A stretch of 64,000 bases of DNA. It comes from JAFTYO01 sp045644765. Lineage in GTDB: Bacteria > Pseudomonadota > Alphaproteobacteria > RF32 > CAG-239. The stretch is taken from positions 1 to 64,000 of the forward strand of contig JAZRHM010000029.1 of the NCBI GenBank assembly GCA_045644765.1, written 5' to 3'. Both the position numbers and the translations under genes were made by a program. The notes below the pieces were generated by a model that saw only the letters and a program-made list of their open reading frames with translations, had not been told where the DNA came from and made no database searches. Below, in pieces: positions 23,799 through 32,577 of this stretch. The first letter of the stretch is position 1; every line of letters begins with the position of its first letter.

Positions 23799-24590
23799 TT
23801 AAAAATTATTTTTTTCAATATCCATAAAATATGAAACGGTGTCTTCAGCAAGTTCTTTAGTGGCATCTTTGTCGCATACTATAACTCCGTGAGGGTGCAT
23901 TTGAAGCGCTGAGATTGTCCACATATGGTTTATGCTTCCTTCTATACCATGTTTTATGGCTTTTGCTTTGCTTTCTCCGGTGGCAATAATCAAAACTTCT
24001 TGAGCATCCATAATGGTGGCTACACCAACAGTTAAAGCTGTGGTTGGAACTTTAGATATGTCATGATTAAAAAAGCGTGAATTGGCCTTTATGGTGCTTT
24101 CTGTTAATGTTTTTACTCTGGTTCTTGATGATAAAGATGAAAACGGCTCATTAAATGCAATGTGACCGTCATTGCCGATACCACCGATGAACAAATGTAT
24201 TCCGCCAACTTTTTTTATGGTGTCTTCATAATTTTGGCATTCTTTAGCATAATCTTTGGTCATGCCGTTAAGCATATGAATGTTTTGCGGTTTTATGTTA
24301 ATGTGTTTGAAAAATGTTTCTTGCATAAAATAGTGATAACTTTGCGGATGAGACGGTTCAAGCCCGATATATTCATCCATATTAAATGTGATAACATTTT
24401 CAAAAGAAACTTTGCCGTTTTTATACATTTTGATTAATTCGTCATACATACCCAAAGGTGTGGAACCCGTAGGTAAGCCTAATACAAAAGGTTTATCTTT
24501 TGTAGGTCTGAATTTGTTTATTCTATATACAACATAGTTTGCAACCCATTTTGATACGGTTGTGTAGTCAGGTTTTATAATCACACGCAT
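23799..24590 (-). CDS. nagB: Glucosamine-6-phosphate deaminase
   Basis: 263 aa, standard length. LGLPTGSTPLGMYDELI near the N-terminus, FNMDEYIGLEPSHPQSYHYFM with the catalytic Asp, GIGNDGHIAFNEP with catalytic residues, TVGVATIMDA. Converts GlcN-6-P to fructose-6-P and ammonia. Its start overlaps the end of nagA by 10 nt, showing translational coupling. Final step of amino-sugar use. Confidence 0.95.
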   Translation of the reverse strand: MRVIIKPDYTTVSKWVANYVVYRINKFRPTKDKPFVLGLPTGSTPLGMYDELIKMYKNGKVSFENVITFNMDEYIGLEPSHPQSYHYFMQETFFKHINIKPQNIHMLNGMTKDYAKECQNYEDTIKKVGGIHLFIGGIGNDGHIAFNEPFSSLSSRTRVKTLTESTIKANSRFFNHDISKVPTTALTVGVATIMDAQEVLIIATGESKAKAIKHGIEGSINHMWTISALQMHPHGVIVCDKDATKELAEDTVSYFMDIEKNNF

Positions 24591-25762
24591 AGCTTCTTTC
24601 CTTTATAATAGATATTACCCTTTATTATAGTATGCAAAACATTTAAGTTTTTATTAAAAATTACAATATCGGCATCATATCCGGGAGCAATCAGCCCTAG
24701 GTGATCAAGGCGCATAATTCTTGCCGGATTTGTAGATGCCATATGTACAGCTTGTTCTACCGTAAAACCATATGATACAATGTTTTTAACGCTATCAATC
24801 ATGGTTAAAGCAGAACCGGCTATTGTGTCGTCAGACTTTCTGTAAAAGCATTTATCCAGATATACTTCTTCTCCATTGGCAATAAACGGTTTCTTCTTTT
24901 GTTTTGTCGGGGTTAGAGAATCCGTTACCAATACAATTTTATCTAACGATTTGCATGTAAGTAAAAATTTTACAATGTCTTCGTTTATATGTATGCCGTC
25001 TGCAATGACTTCGCAGGAAAGCTCCGGATGAATAAATACGGCGCCGACAGTTCCCGGATCTCGATGGTGCATACGGCTCATGGCGTTAAACAAGTGAGTA
25101 ACATGAAAAATTCTTACTTGCATGCCTTCAACCATTTGAGCATAGGTTGCATTGGTGTGACCTGCTTGCAAAACAATGCCTTTAGAAACGCAATATAAGG
25201 CTAAATCACGCATGTTTTTTAATTCGGGAGCTACAGTCATATTTATGATATGCCCTTCGGAAGCTTTCCAAAATTCTTCCATCAAATTTATATCTACAGG
25301 ATTCAAAGATTGAGGATTTTGAGCGCCTAATCGGTCAGGAGATATAAAAGGACCTTCCATATGGATACCTAAAATTTTTGCTCCATTTTCTTTTCCCATG
25401 GCTTTAACAATAGATTTTATGCCTTTTATCATGTCTTTTTTTGGGGCTGAATATAGAGTAGGTATAAAACCGGTGACCCCATATCCGGCTAAAAGTTCAG
25501 ACATTTTTAATATTGATTCTGTGTTATAATCGTCAGTACCAAATCCGCCAAAACCATGAATGTGTGTGTCAATGAAACCCGGAGCAACATATGAACCTTT
25601 GGCATCAATAAAAATTGTATCCGGTTTGAAAACTTTTTTGTGAAAACGATCTTCATTAAAAACATCAATAATTTTATGTTTTTTTATCAAGACTGCGCAA
25701 TTTTTCATGGTTGAAAAACCATTTATAACTGTTGCATTGTGGATACAAATTTCTGCGGACAT
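24581..25762 (-). CDS. nagA: N-acetylglucosamine-6-phosphate deacetylase
   Basis: 393 aa. Amidohydrolase motifs: GFIDTHIHG, LGIHMEGPFISP (metal Glu), LQAGHTNAT, VTHLFNAMS, VIADGIHI, VLVTDSL (catalytic Asp) and TIAGSALTM. Deacetylates GlcNAc-6-P to feed NagB. Together with NagZ, which frees GlcNAc from muropeptides, this suggests recycling of cell-wall or host sugars. In the same operon as slyX (14-nt gap) and nagB. Confidence 0.95.
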   Translation of the reverse strand: MSAEICIHNATVINGFSTMKNCAVLIKKHKIIDVFNEDRFHKKVFKPDTIFIDAKGSYVAPGFIDTHIHGFGGFGTDDYNTESILKMSELLAGYGVTGFIPTLYSAPKKDMIKGIKSIVKAMGKENGAKILGIHMEGPFISPDRLGAQNPQSLNPVDINLMEEFWKASEGHIINMTVAPELKNMRDLALYCVSKGIVLQAGHTNATYAQMVEGMQVRIFHVTHLFNAMSRMHHRDPGTVGAVFIHPELSCEVIADGIHINEDIVKFLLTCKSLDKIVLVTDSLTPTKQKKKPFIANGEEVYLDKCFYRKSDDTIAGSALTMIDSVKNIVSYGFTVEQAVHMASTNPARIMRLDHLGLIAPGYDADIVIFNKNLNVLHTIIKGNIYYKGKKLCV

Positions 25763-25776
25763 TTTGTACTCCTTTT

Positions 25777-25971
25777 TTAATAATGTGGAGGAGGGGTTTC
25801 TTCTGACAAAGGTTTTACAATGTTATCTTTTATCATGGTTGCCAACAATTTGTTTTCTTTTGTCAGTTTATCAATGGTGTTGCCTTGCTTAAATACAACG
25901 CTATTAAGCTCGTCTACTGTTTTTTGTAAATTTGCAATTGCTATTTCTATGTCAATTAGGCGCTGTTCCAT
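25777..25971 (-). CDS. slyX: SlyX family protein
   Basis: 64 aa. Coiled-coil heptads through most of the protein (LIDIEIAIANLQKTVDELN ... IDKLTKENKLL) and the hallmark C-terminal PPPHY. Conserved small proteobacterial protein of unknown role. Lies between the nitroreductase-like gene (6-nt gap) and nagA. Confidence 0.9.
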   Translation of the reverse strand: MEQRLIDIEIAIANLQKTVDELNSVVFKQGNTIDKLTKENKLLATMIKDNIVKPLSEETPPPHY

Positions 25972-25977
25972 TATTTT

Positions 25978-26577
25978 TTACTCCATATTATTTTGCGGAT
26001 ATCCGATTACTTGATGATACGTAACAATTTCAGTTTCAGGTAAGTTCAATGCTTGATGAACTTTGTTTGCATCAAAATATCCTCTGATAACTGTTGCTAA
26101 GCCTTTTTCGGCGGCGTATAAGTATACGTTTTGATAGGCAGATCCGCTATGGGCATAAGCATATTGCTTATCACCTGCATATATAAGATGAACAGGTGCT
26201 TTGCTTACAAAATCTTGCTTGGCTAAATAGGGCATTAAATCAACATCGGAATAATAATTAAGTTTATTATTTTTTCCGTCATAAAGCCAAACTTTTTTAT
26301 CATATACAACAAAAACTTTTAAGTCTTGTTCGTTTTGAGCGGTCGGAATTGTTCTTGTATTGTGTGAGTTTGTTCCAAAAGCGGTCCATAAAATATTGCT
26401 CAATATTTCTAAACTGACGGGTTTGTCGGAAATGTTTCTGTCAGATGCTCTTGTATTAATGATTTGCATCAAAGGAGTGTTTATATTCGGTTGAGGAAGT
26501 TTTATATCAGATGCTTGCAAACTTGTGAAAGAAAAATAAGAATATATTATAGCAACAAAGAAAATTATTTTTTTCAT
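25978..26577 (-). CDS. Exported nitroreductase-family protein
   Basis: 199 aa with a signal peptide (MKKIIFFVAIIYSYFSFTSLQA). Then a nitroreductase-like FMN domain: INTRASDRNISDKPVSLEILSNILWTAFG (FMN-phosphate contact), the NVYLYAAEKGLATV helix and a C-terminal VIGYP. The active-site pattern resembles SagB/thiopeptide-type and Tdh-like nitroreductases, and export is unusual for the family. Flavin loading in the periplasm would be needed if active. First gene of the slyX-nagA-nagB operon; divergent from recO. Confidence 0.75.
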   Translation of the reverse strand: MKKIIFFVAIIYSYFSFTSLQASDIKLPQPNINTPLMQIINTRASDRNISDKPVSLEILSNILWTAFGTNSHNTRTIPTAQNEQDLKVFVVYDKKVWLYDGKNNKLNYYSDVDLMPYLAKQDFVSKAPVHLIYAGDKQYAYAHSGSAYQNVYLYAAEKGLATVIRGYFDANKVHQALNLPETEIVTYHQVIGYPQNNME

Positions 26578-26730
26578 GAGAATATCCTTTAATTAACAAA
26601 TTATGCATTTACTGTATCTCTATAGGTAGTATATGACAATATTTTTCTGTTATTTTTAACAAAAAAAGTATCTTGTATATGTATATAATTTGTTTTAATA
26701 TATCTGGAGTGTAATGTTGATAGGAATAAA

Positions 26731-27459
26731 ATGCAATTTAGTGATAGCGGATACATAACAAAGGTTTTAAAACATGGTGAAAATTCGGCCATAGTTACTG
26801 TATTGTCAGCTAAATATGGAAAAATACAGGGCTTTGTAAAGGGTGCTATAAGCAAGAAAAAATTGGGTGTTTATCAGCTCGGAAATTTGATTTCATTTAA
26901 TGCTTATGCGCGTTTGGAAGAAAATTTGCCGCAATTTTTGGGAGTTGAACTGTTAAAATCTAATGCGGTTAATTTTTTTAACAGTGAAAAAAAACTTGCA
27001 ATTTTAAGTTCGTTTTGCGAACTGATAAATTGTTGTTTGATAGATAGTGAAACTGCTGAAACATTGTTCCCTTGTGTTGAAGATTTTATGAATGCATCGA
27101 CAGATGATGCTGTTCTTGTAAAATATTCTTTTTTTGAATATAACTTGTTGGAATTTTTAGGAATAGGTCTTGATTTAACCGAATGCGCTGCAACAGGAAA
27201 AAAACACGATTTAGAATTTATTTCACCCAAAAGTGCTAAGGCTGTAAGTTATGACGCAGGGCTCCCTTATAAGGCTAAATTATTTAAATATCCGCATTAT
27301 ATTGTGGATAAAAATTATAAACCGGAGCTTGTGGAAGTGGCGGAATTGCTTAAGATGACAGAATTTTTCTTAAATAAGAATTTTTTTGAAAACCACGGCT
27401 TGAAATTTCCGAATAATCGTGCTAATTTGCTCAATATTTTGAACTTACCGAAAGATTAA
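26731..27459 (+). CDS. recO: DNA repair protein RecO
   Basis: 242 aa. N-terminal OB fold (GYITKVLKHGENSAIVTVLSAKYGKIQGFVKGA), helical C-domain and Zn-loop region without a full set of cysteines. AGGA 5 nt before the ATG. Loads RecA on SSB-coated ssDNA in the RecFOR pathway. Nine nt upstream of parC, a pairing common in Alphaproteobacteria. Confidence 0.9.
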   Translation: MQFSDSGYITKVLKHGENSAIVTVLSAKYGKIQGFVKGAISKKKLGVYQLGNLISFNAYARLEENLPQFLGVELLKSNAVNFFNSEKKLAILSSFCELINCCLIDSETAETLFPCVEDFMNASTDDAVLVKYSFFEYNLLEFLGIGLDLTECAATGKKHDLEFISPKSAKAVSYDAGLPYKAKLFKYPHYIVDKNYKPELVEVAELLKMTEFFLNKNFFENHGLKFPNNRANLLNILNLPKD

Positions 27460-27467
27460 AGAATAAA

Positions 27468-29693
27468 ATGGCTCAGACAGAAGAAAAAATCAAAGAAGTT
27501 TACTTAAAAGAAGAGTTAAGCAAAAGATATTTATCTTATGCTATGTCTACTATCGTATCTCGTTCACTTCCGGATGTAAGAGACGGGTTGAAACCTGTGC
27601 ATCGTCGTTTGCTATATGCAATGCGTCAGCTTCACTTGGATCCTAAAAACGGCTATAAAAAATGTGCTCGTGTTGTTGGCGATGTTATAGGTAAATATCA
27701 CCCTCATGGTGACAGTGCCGTGTATGGCGCTATGGTCAGATTGGCACAAGATTTTTCGGTAAGATATCCTCTTGTAGACGGGCAGGGTAATTTTGGTAAT
27801 ATTGATGGCGATGGCGCAGCTGCCATGCGTTATACCGAAGCAAGATTAACCGAATTTGCAATGGCCTTGATGGAAGGCTTAAATGAAAACGCTGTTGATT
27901 TGATAGATACATATGATGGTGAAGAACAAGAACCTGTAGTTATGCCTTCAATGGTGCCTAATTTGTTATGTAACGGTTCTTCCGGTATCGCAGTCGGTAT
28001 GGCAACAAATATTCCTCCGCATAATTTAAGTGAAGTTTGTGATGCTTTGTTATACATGATTGAAAAACCAGATTGTGATAATGAAGCTTTGGTTCGTAAA
28101 ATTAAAGGACCAGATTTTCCGACCGGTGGCATAATTGTTGATAATTTTTCTTCTATTGTTGAAACATATAAACAAGGTAGAGGAAGTTTTAGGATCAGGG
28201 CAAAATGGGAAAAAGAAGAACTTTCACACGGACAATATCAAATTGTGGTGAGTGAAATTCCATATCAGGTTGTAAAGTCTAAATTGATTGAAAAAATTGC
28301 TCAACTTTTAACAGAAAAGAAAGTTCCTCTTTTGGCAGATGTGAGAGATGAATCTGCTCAAGATATAAGAATTGTATTAGAGCCGAAGAATCGTACCGTT
28401 GATGCCGCACTTTTAATGGAACATTTGTTCAAGCAAACAGAACTTGAATCGAAGTTTAACATGAATATGAATGTGCTTGATTCTGACGGCGTTCCGAGAG
28501 TGATGAGTATATATGAAGTTTTGCGTGAGTTTTTAAATCATCGTCATATAGTTCTTAAAAGAAGAGCGCAATATAGGTTGGATAAGATTTTAGCTCGTTT
28601 GGAAATTTTATCCGGTTATTTGATTGCATATTTGAATTTGGATGAGATTATTCGCATTATCCGAGAAGAAGATGATGCAAAATCTGTTATGATGCAAAAG
28701 TTTGATTTAACAGATAATCAGGCCGAAGCTATTTTGAATATGAAATTAAGAAGTTTGCGTAAGCTTGAAGAAACAGAAATAAGAGCCGAATTTGATGAAT
28801 TGAGCGGTTTAAAATCTGAACTTGAAACATTGCTTTCTGATGAAAGCAAACGCTGGGAAGCTCTTTCCGATGAAATTAGAAAGATTAAAGAAAAATTTGG
28901 TAAAAAGACCGCATTAGGTCGTCGCAGAACAGAGTTTGCAGAAGCTCCGGCTGATGTCGAAATTACGATTGAGGCATTGGTTGAAAAAGAACCTATTACG
29001 GTTGTATTATCGCAAAAAGGGTGGATTAAAGCTCTAAAAGGTCATTCAAATTTAAATGATGATTTTAAGTTCAAAGATGACGACAGTTTACTTATGGCAA
29101 TTCATGCACAGACAACTGATAAGATTATTTTATTAGATACATCAGGTAAGTTCTTTACAATACAAGCAAGTGATATTCCTGGCGGGCGAGGGTTTGGTCA
29201 GCCTTTGCGATTGATGGTTGATTTGAGTAATAATGATAATGTTTGCTCTATGTTTGTGTTTGTACCTAACCAAAAATATGTCATAGCTTCAAATACGGGA
29301 CATGGTTTTGTGGTAGATGAAAATCACCTGATTGCGCAGACGAAAAATGGTCGTAAAATTATGAATTTGGCAGAAGGTGAATATACTGCGTTTTGTAAGC
29401 CTATAATTGGTGATATGATTGCAGTTGTTGGGCAAAATCGTAAACTTTTAGTGTTTAAGGTTGAAGAAATCCCGACAATGGCAAGAGGTAGAGGAGTTTG
29501 CTTGCAAAAATATAAAGATTGCGAAATGACAGATATTCAGATTTTCAAATCGGATGATGGTTTTGAATATAATCGTTCCGGTGGCGTAGCTAAGGAAAAA
29601 GAGCTTATGACATGGTTGGGTCATAGAGCACAAGTCGGAAAAATTGTTCCGTTTGGTTTTCCGAAAACAAATAAGTTTTTTAAGGAACAGTAA
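27468..29693 (+). CDS. parC: DNA topoisomerase IV subunit A
   Basis: 741 aa. YAMSTIVSRSLPDVRDGLKPVHRR, GDVIGKYHPHGDSAVYGAMVRLAQDF (quinolone-pocket helix with Ser kept), and AAMRYTEARLT with the catalytic Tyr. The C-terminal beta-pinwheel is shorter than in GyrA and lacks a GyrA box, which supports ParC over GyrA. Decatenates daughter chromosomes with ParE (not in window). Coupled to recO. Confidence 0.93.
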   Translation: MAQTEEKIKEVYLKEELSKRYLSYAMSTIVSRSLPDVRDGLKPVHRRLLYAMRQLHLDPKNGYKKCARVVGDVIGKYHPHGDSAVYGAMVRLAQDFSVRYPLVDGQGNFGNIDGDGAAAMRYTEARLTEFAMALMEGLNENAVDLIDTYDGEEQEPVVMPSMVPNLLCNGSSGIAVGMATNIPPHNLSEVCDALLYMIEKPDCDNEALVRKIKGPDFPTGGIIVDNFSSIVETYKQGRGSFRIRAKWEKEELSHGQYQIVVSEIPYQVVKSKLIEKIAQLLTEKKVPLLADVRDESAQDIRIVLEPKNRTVDAALLMEHLFKQTELESKFNMNMNVLDSDGVPRVMSIYEVLREFLNHRHIVLKRRAQYRLDKILARLEILSGYLIAYLNLDEIIRIIREEDDAKSVMMQKFDLTDNQAEAILNMKLRSLRKLEETEIRAEFDELSGLKSELETLLSDESKRWEALSDEIRKIKEKFGKKTALGRRRTEFAEAPADVEITIEALVEKEPITVVLSQKGWIKALKGHSNLNDDFKFKDDDSLLMAIHAQTTDKIILLDTSGKFFTIQASDIPGGRGFGQPLRLMVDLSNNDNVCSMFVFVPNQKYVIASNTGHGFVVDENHLIAQTKNGRKIMNLAEGEYTAFCKPIIGDMIAVVGQNRKLLVFKVEEIPTMARGRGVCLQKYKDCEMTDIQIFKSDDGFEYNRSGGVAKEKELMTWLGHRAQVGKIVPFGFPKTNKFFKEQ

Positions 29694-29778
29694 AAATATT
29701 ATATTTGATAATATAATATTAACAAACGGATTATATTATGATATAATGCTTAAATAACAGATTGCTATAGAGTATTAT

Positions 29779-30255
29779 ATGAAAGATAGAATAAAACAGT
29801 TGTTGATAGTTGGAGGTATATTTCAACCCTTTTTGTTAGGGTTTGAATATATTGATGTTTTGTTTGATCTTTTCAGAATTAATTTTATTAATCTGAAGAT
29901 TATATCGTGGGCTGTATGGATTGTATATTTGATATTTTTATTATCAAGCGTTATGAGTTTTATCTTTCCTATGAGGAAATATAATAAAGTGTTGTCCAGG
30001 AAATATCCTAAAACGTTTTTATTTTTATTTTGTATAGGATGGGTTCCTTATATTTCGATTCCTCTGAACTTTTTGGTATCATATTTTGATGATGGCCTTC
30101 CGAATGAATGGTTTGATTTTGTTTTATCTTATTTATCTTTTTATGAATTTTGCATAAATTGTTCTTTTCTGATTGCAGCTATTTTAATTTTGCGTAAAGT
30201 ATATATTGAGTATCGTGTTAAACATGCTAAGAAACGTTATAAAAATATTTACTAG
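29779..30255 (+). CDS. Small integral membrane protein, unknown
   Basis: 158 aa with about four hydrophobic segments (near residues 8-28, 38-62, 76-98 and 112-137) and a basic C-terminus (EYRVKHAKKRYKNIY). No family recognised. Weak ribosome-binding site. Sits between parC and hfq, with gaps of 85 and 105 nt that suggest its own transcription unit. Confidence 0.6.
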   Translation: MKDRIKQLLIVGGIFQPFLLGFEYIDVLFDLFRINFINLKIISWAVWIVYLIFLLSSVMSFIFPMRKYNKVLSRKYPKTFLFLFCIGWVPYISIPLNFLVSYFDDGLPNEWFDFVLSYLSFYEFCINCSFLIAAILILRKVYIEYRVKHAKKRYKNIY

Positions 30256-30360
30256 TTGTTTTAAGTTATCCCCTTATTGAAAATAGGCACTTTACATATA
30301 GATATAATTGTGCTTTCCTATACACGAGAAACAAAATAACTACAATAAGGTATTATTACA

Positions 30361-30582
30361 ATGAATAAAAATACATTAGCTGATTTTTTGAATGATATAA
30401 AAGAAAATAAGATTGCTGTTACGGTTTTTTTAATCAATGGCGTTAAACTCCAAGGTGTTATTACGTATTTTGATGATAGTTCTCTTTTATTGAGAAGAGA
30501 TGGTCATACTCAACTTGTTTATAAGCATGCTATCTCGACCATTATGCCAAGTACATCTGTTGACGTAGTTGTTGAAGATTAG
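30361..30582 (+). CDS. hfq: RNA chaperone Hfq
   Basis: 73 aa. Sm1 region (VTVFLINGVKLQGVITYFDDSSLLL) and the Sm2 signature VYKHAISTIMP. Forms a hexamer that pairs sRNAs with mRNAs. N-terminal segment NTLADFLNDIKENKIA replaces the common LQD-PFLN start. A TATAAT at 30303-30308 may be its -10. Overlaps nothing; hflX begins 3 nt after its stop, the classical hfq-hflX pair. Confidence 0.93.
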   Translation: MNKNTLADFLNDIKENKIAVTVFLINGVKLQGVITYFDDSSLLLRRDGHTQLVYKHAISTIMPSTSVDVVVED

Positions 30583-30585
30583 AAG

Positions 30586-31887
30586 TTGCAAGATACAACA
30601 GTAAAAACAGATAATATTACCTGTGTTATATGTCCGATTGTTGCTGATATGGATAAGTCTATATCAGCACAAAGTCGTTTAAAAGAAGCAATAGGCTTAT
30701 CGTTAGCAATTAAACTAAATATTGTATATTCTGATATTGTTAAGTTAAAAGTTGTTAAACCGGCAACATACTTTTCCAAAGGGTTTATTGAAAAAATGCT
30801 CTCTATTATAGAAATGGAGCATATCACTTTGATGGTTGTTGATACATCTCTTTCTCCAATACAGCAGCGAAATTTGGAAAAAGAACTGAACATTAAGGTA
30901 ATTGATCGCACTGCATTGATATTAGAAATTTTTGGGGAAAGGGCAAAGACAAGCGAAGGTAAGTTACAAGTAGAGTTAGCACATCTTACATACCAACGTT
31001 CCAGATTAGTAAGAAGTTGGACCCATCTTGAGAGACAAAGAGGAGGTGCCGGATTTTTAGGAGGTCCGGGAGAAAAGCAGATAGAACTGGATAGGCGAAT
31101 TATTGACGATAAGATTGTAAAAATAAAGAAAGAATTAGAAAAAGTCAAAAATACCCGAGAGTTGCAAAGAGGAAACAGACGTAAAGTTCCGTATCCGGTG
31201 GTCGCTTTAGTTGGGTATACAAATGCCGGAAAGTCTACCTTATTTAATAGCTTATCCGGAGCAGATGTTTTGGCTCAAGATATGTTGTTTGCGACCTTAG
31301 ATCCTACTTTAAGAAAAATAAAGTTAGCATCGGGCAGAGAAGTTATTTTTTCTGATACCGTAGGTTTTATTTCAGATTTGCCTCATGAACTAATTATGGC
31401 TTTTAGGTCAACATTAGAAGAAGTATTGGAAGCTGATATTATTGTTCATGTAAGAGATATTGCAAACGAAGATACTTCAGCACAAAAAAAAGATGTATTG
31501 GAAGTTTTGGATAATTTAGGCTTAAAAGAAATTGAAACGCAAGCAAATTATATTGAAGTTTTAAATAAGATTGATTTGTTAAGTAAAGAAGATAGACTGC
31601 TTTTAGAGCAAAAAATAGTAAATAAATCAAAAGAGGTCATCTTGTTATCAGCGGTCAGCGGTCAAGGTTGTAAAGAGCTTTGCTTAAAAGTAGATAATAT
31701 ACTTTCATCAGCTTATAAGACATACACTTTATATGTTGATGTAGCTGATGGTAAATTGCAAGCGTGGTTACATAAAAATGCCATAGTTGTAGACAAGCAA
31801 TTAGAAGAAGATAAAATATTTTTTGAAATTAAAATAGATGAAAAAAATTTTCAACGTTTAATAAAAACGTTTCCTGTTCAGATATAA
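30586..31887 (+). CDS. hflX: GTPase HflX (ribosome-splitting)
   Basis: 433 aa from a TTG start. The start is needed to keep the conserved N-terminal CVICPIVADMD...RLKEAIGL region. HflX core GGPGEKQIELDRR, then G domain: GYTNAGKSTLFN (P-loop), DTVGFISDLPHELI (G3), NKIDLL (G4). Rescues stalled or heat-damaged ribosomes by subunit splitting. Follows hfq by 3 nt. Confidence 0.92.
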   Translation: MQDTTVKTDNITCVICPIVADMDKSISAQSRLKEAIGLSLAIKLNIVYSDIVKLKVVKPATYFSKGFIEKMLSIIEMEHITLMVVDTSLSPIQQRNLEKELNIKVIDRTALILEIFGERAKTSEGKLQVELAHLTYQRSRLVRSWTHLERQRGGAGFLGGPGEKQIELDRRIIDDKIVKIKKELEKVKNTRELQRGNRRKVPYPVVALVGYTNAGKSTLFNSLSGADVLAQDMLFATLDPTLRKIKLASGREVIFSDTVGFISDLPHELIMAFRSTLEEVLEADIIVHVRDIANEDTSAQKKDVLEVLDNLGLKEIETQANYIEVLNKIDLLSKEDRLLLEQKIVNKSKEVILLSAVSGQGCKELCLKVDNILSSAYKTYTLYVDVADGKLQAWLHKNAIVVDKQLEEDKIFFEIKIDEKNFQRLIKTFPVQI

Positions 31888-31983
31888 AAGTGCGCATAAT
31901 TTAGTTCTAAAATTATTGAAAAAATGCTTTTTGAAATTAAGTAAATCAGTGTTTTGGATATTATAATTTTAAGGAGAAAAAAT

Positions 31984-32565
31984 ATGACGCAAGGAGTTCG
32001 TTATCCGACTTTAGCATTTCAGACAGGTGGAGCAGGGCAAGCAAATGATGGTATTCCGCCACAACCGTTTGAAACATTTTGTTATGATTCAGCTTTAATG
32101 CAGGCAAAAATTGAAAACTTTAATGTGGTTCCATATACTTCGGTTTTACCTAAAGAGTTATATGGAAATATTGTTAGCGTTGATAAGGTTGCAGATCAAT
32201 TTAAGCATGGTGCTGTTTTGGAAGTAATTATGGCAGGACATGGTGCTTCAAGAGATGAGCATAAGGCAATTGCTACAGGTGTTGGTATTTGTTGGGGAAA
32301 AGATAAAAATGGTGAGCTTATCGGTGGATGGGCAGCTGAATATGTTGAGTTTTTTGATACCCAAATTGATGATGAGATAGCTCAGGGACATGCTAAAATG
32401 TGGCTTAATAAATCTTTGAGGCATGAGCTTGAAATCAGGGGCGTAGAGCAACACAGTGAATTTGAAATGTTCCATAATTATTTAAATATAACAGAACAAT
32501 TCGGATATTGTTTAACATGTTTAGGCTTTTTAAACTTTGAATATGCTGAGCCTGCTAAAGTTTAG
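31984..32565 (+). CDS. aaxB: Pyruvoyl-dependent arginine decarboxylase, AaxB type
   Basis: 193 aa from the ATG at 31984 (AAGGAG 7 nt upstream; the frame also allows 31954). VPYTSVLPKELYGNI contains the self-cleavage site, falling exactly at Thr52-Ser53, as in Chlamydia AaxB from memory. GAVLEVIMAGHG and ATGVGICWGKDKNGELIGGW are also close to the chlamydial enzyme. Cleavage gives beta and alpha chains, the latter with an N-terminal pyruvoyl. Makes agmatine and CO2 from arginine, consuming a proton. Pairs with the antiporter 12 nt downstream. Confidence 0.9.
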   Translation: MTQGVRYPTLAFQTGGAGQANDGIPPQPFETFCYDSALMQAKIENFNVVPYTSVLPKELYGNIVSVDKVADQFKHGAVLEVIMAGHGASRDEHKAIATGVGICWGKDKNGELIGGWAAEYVEFFDTQIDDEIAQGHAKMWLNKSLRHELEIRGVEQHSEFEMFHNYLNITEQFGYCLTCLGFLNFEYAEPAKV

Positions 32566-32577
32566 AAAGGAAAAAAT

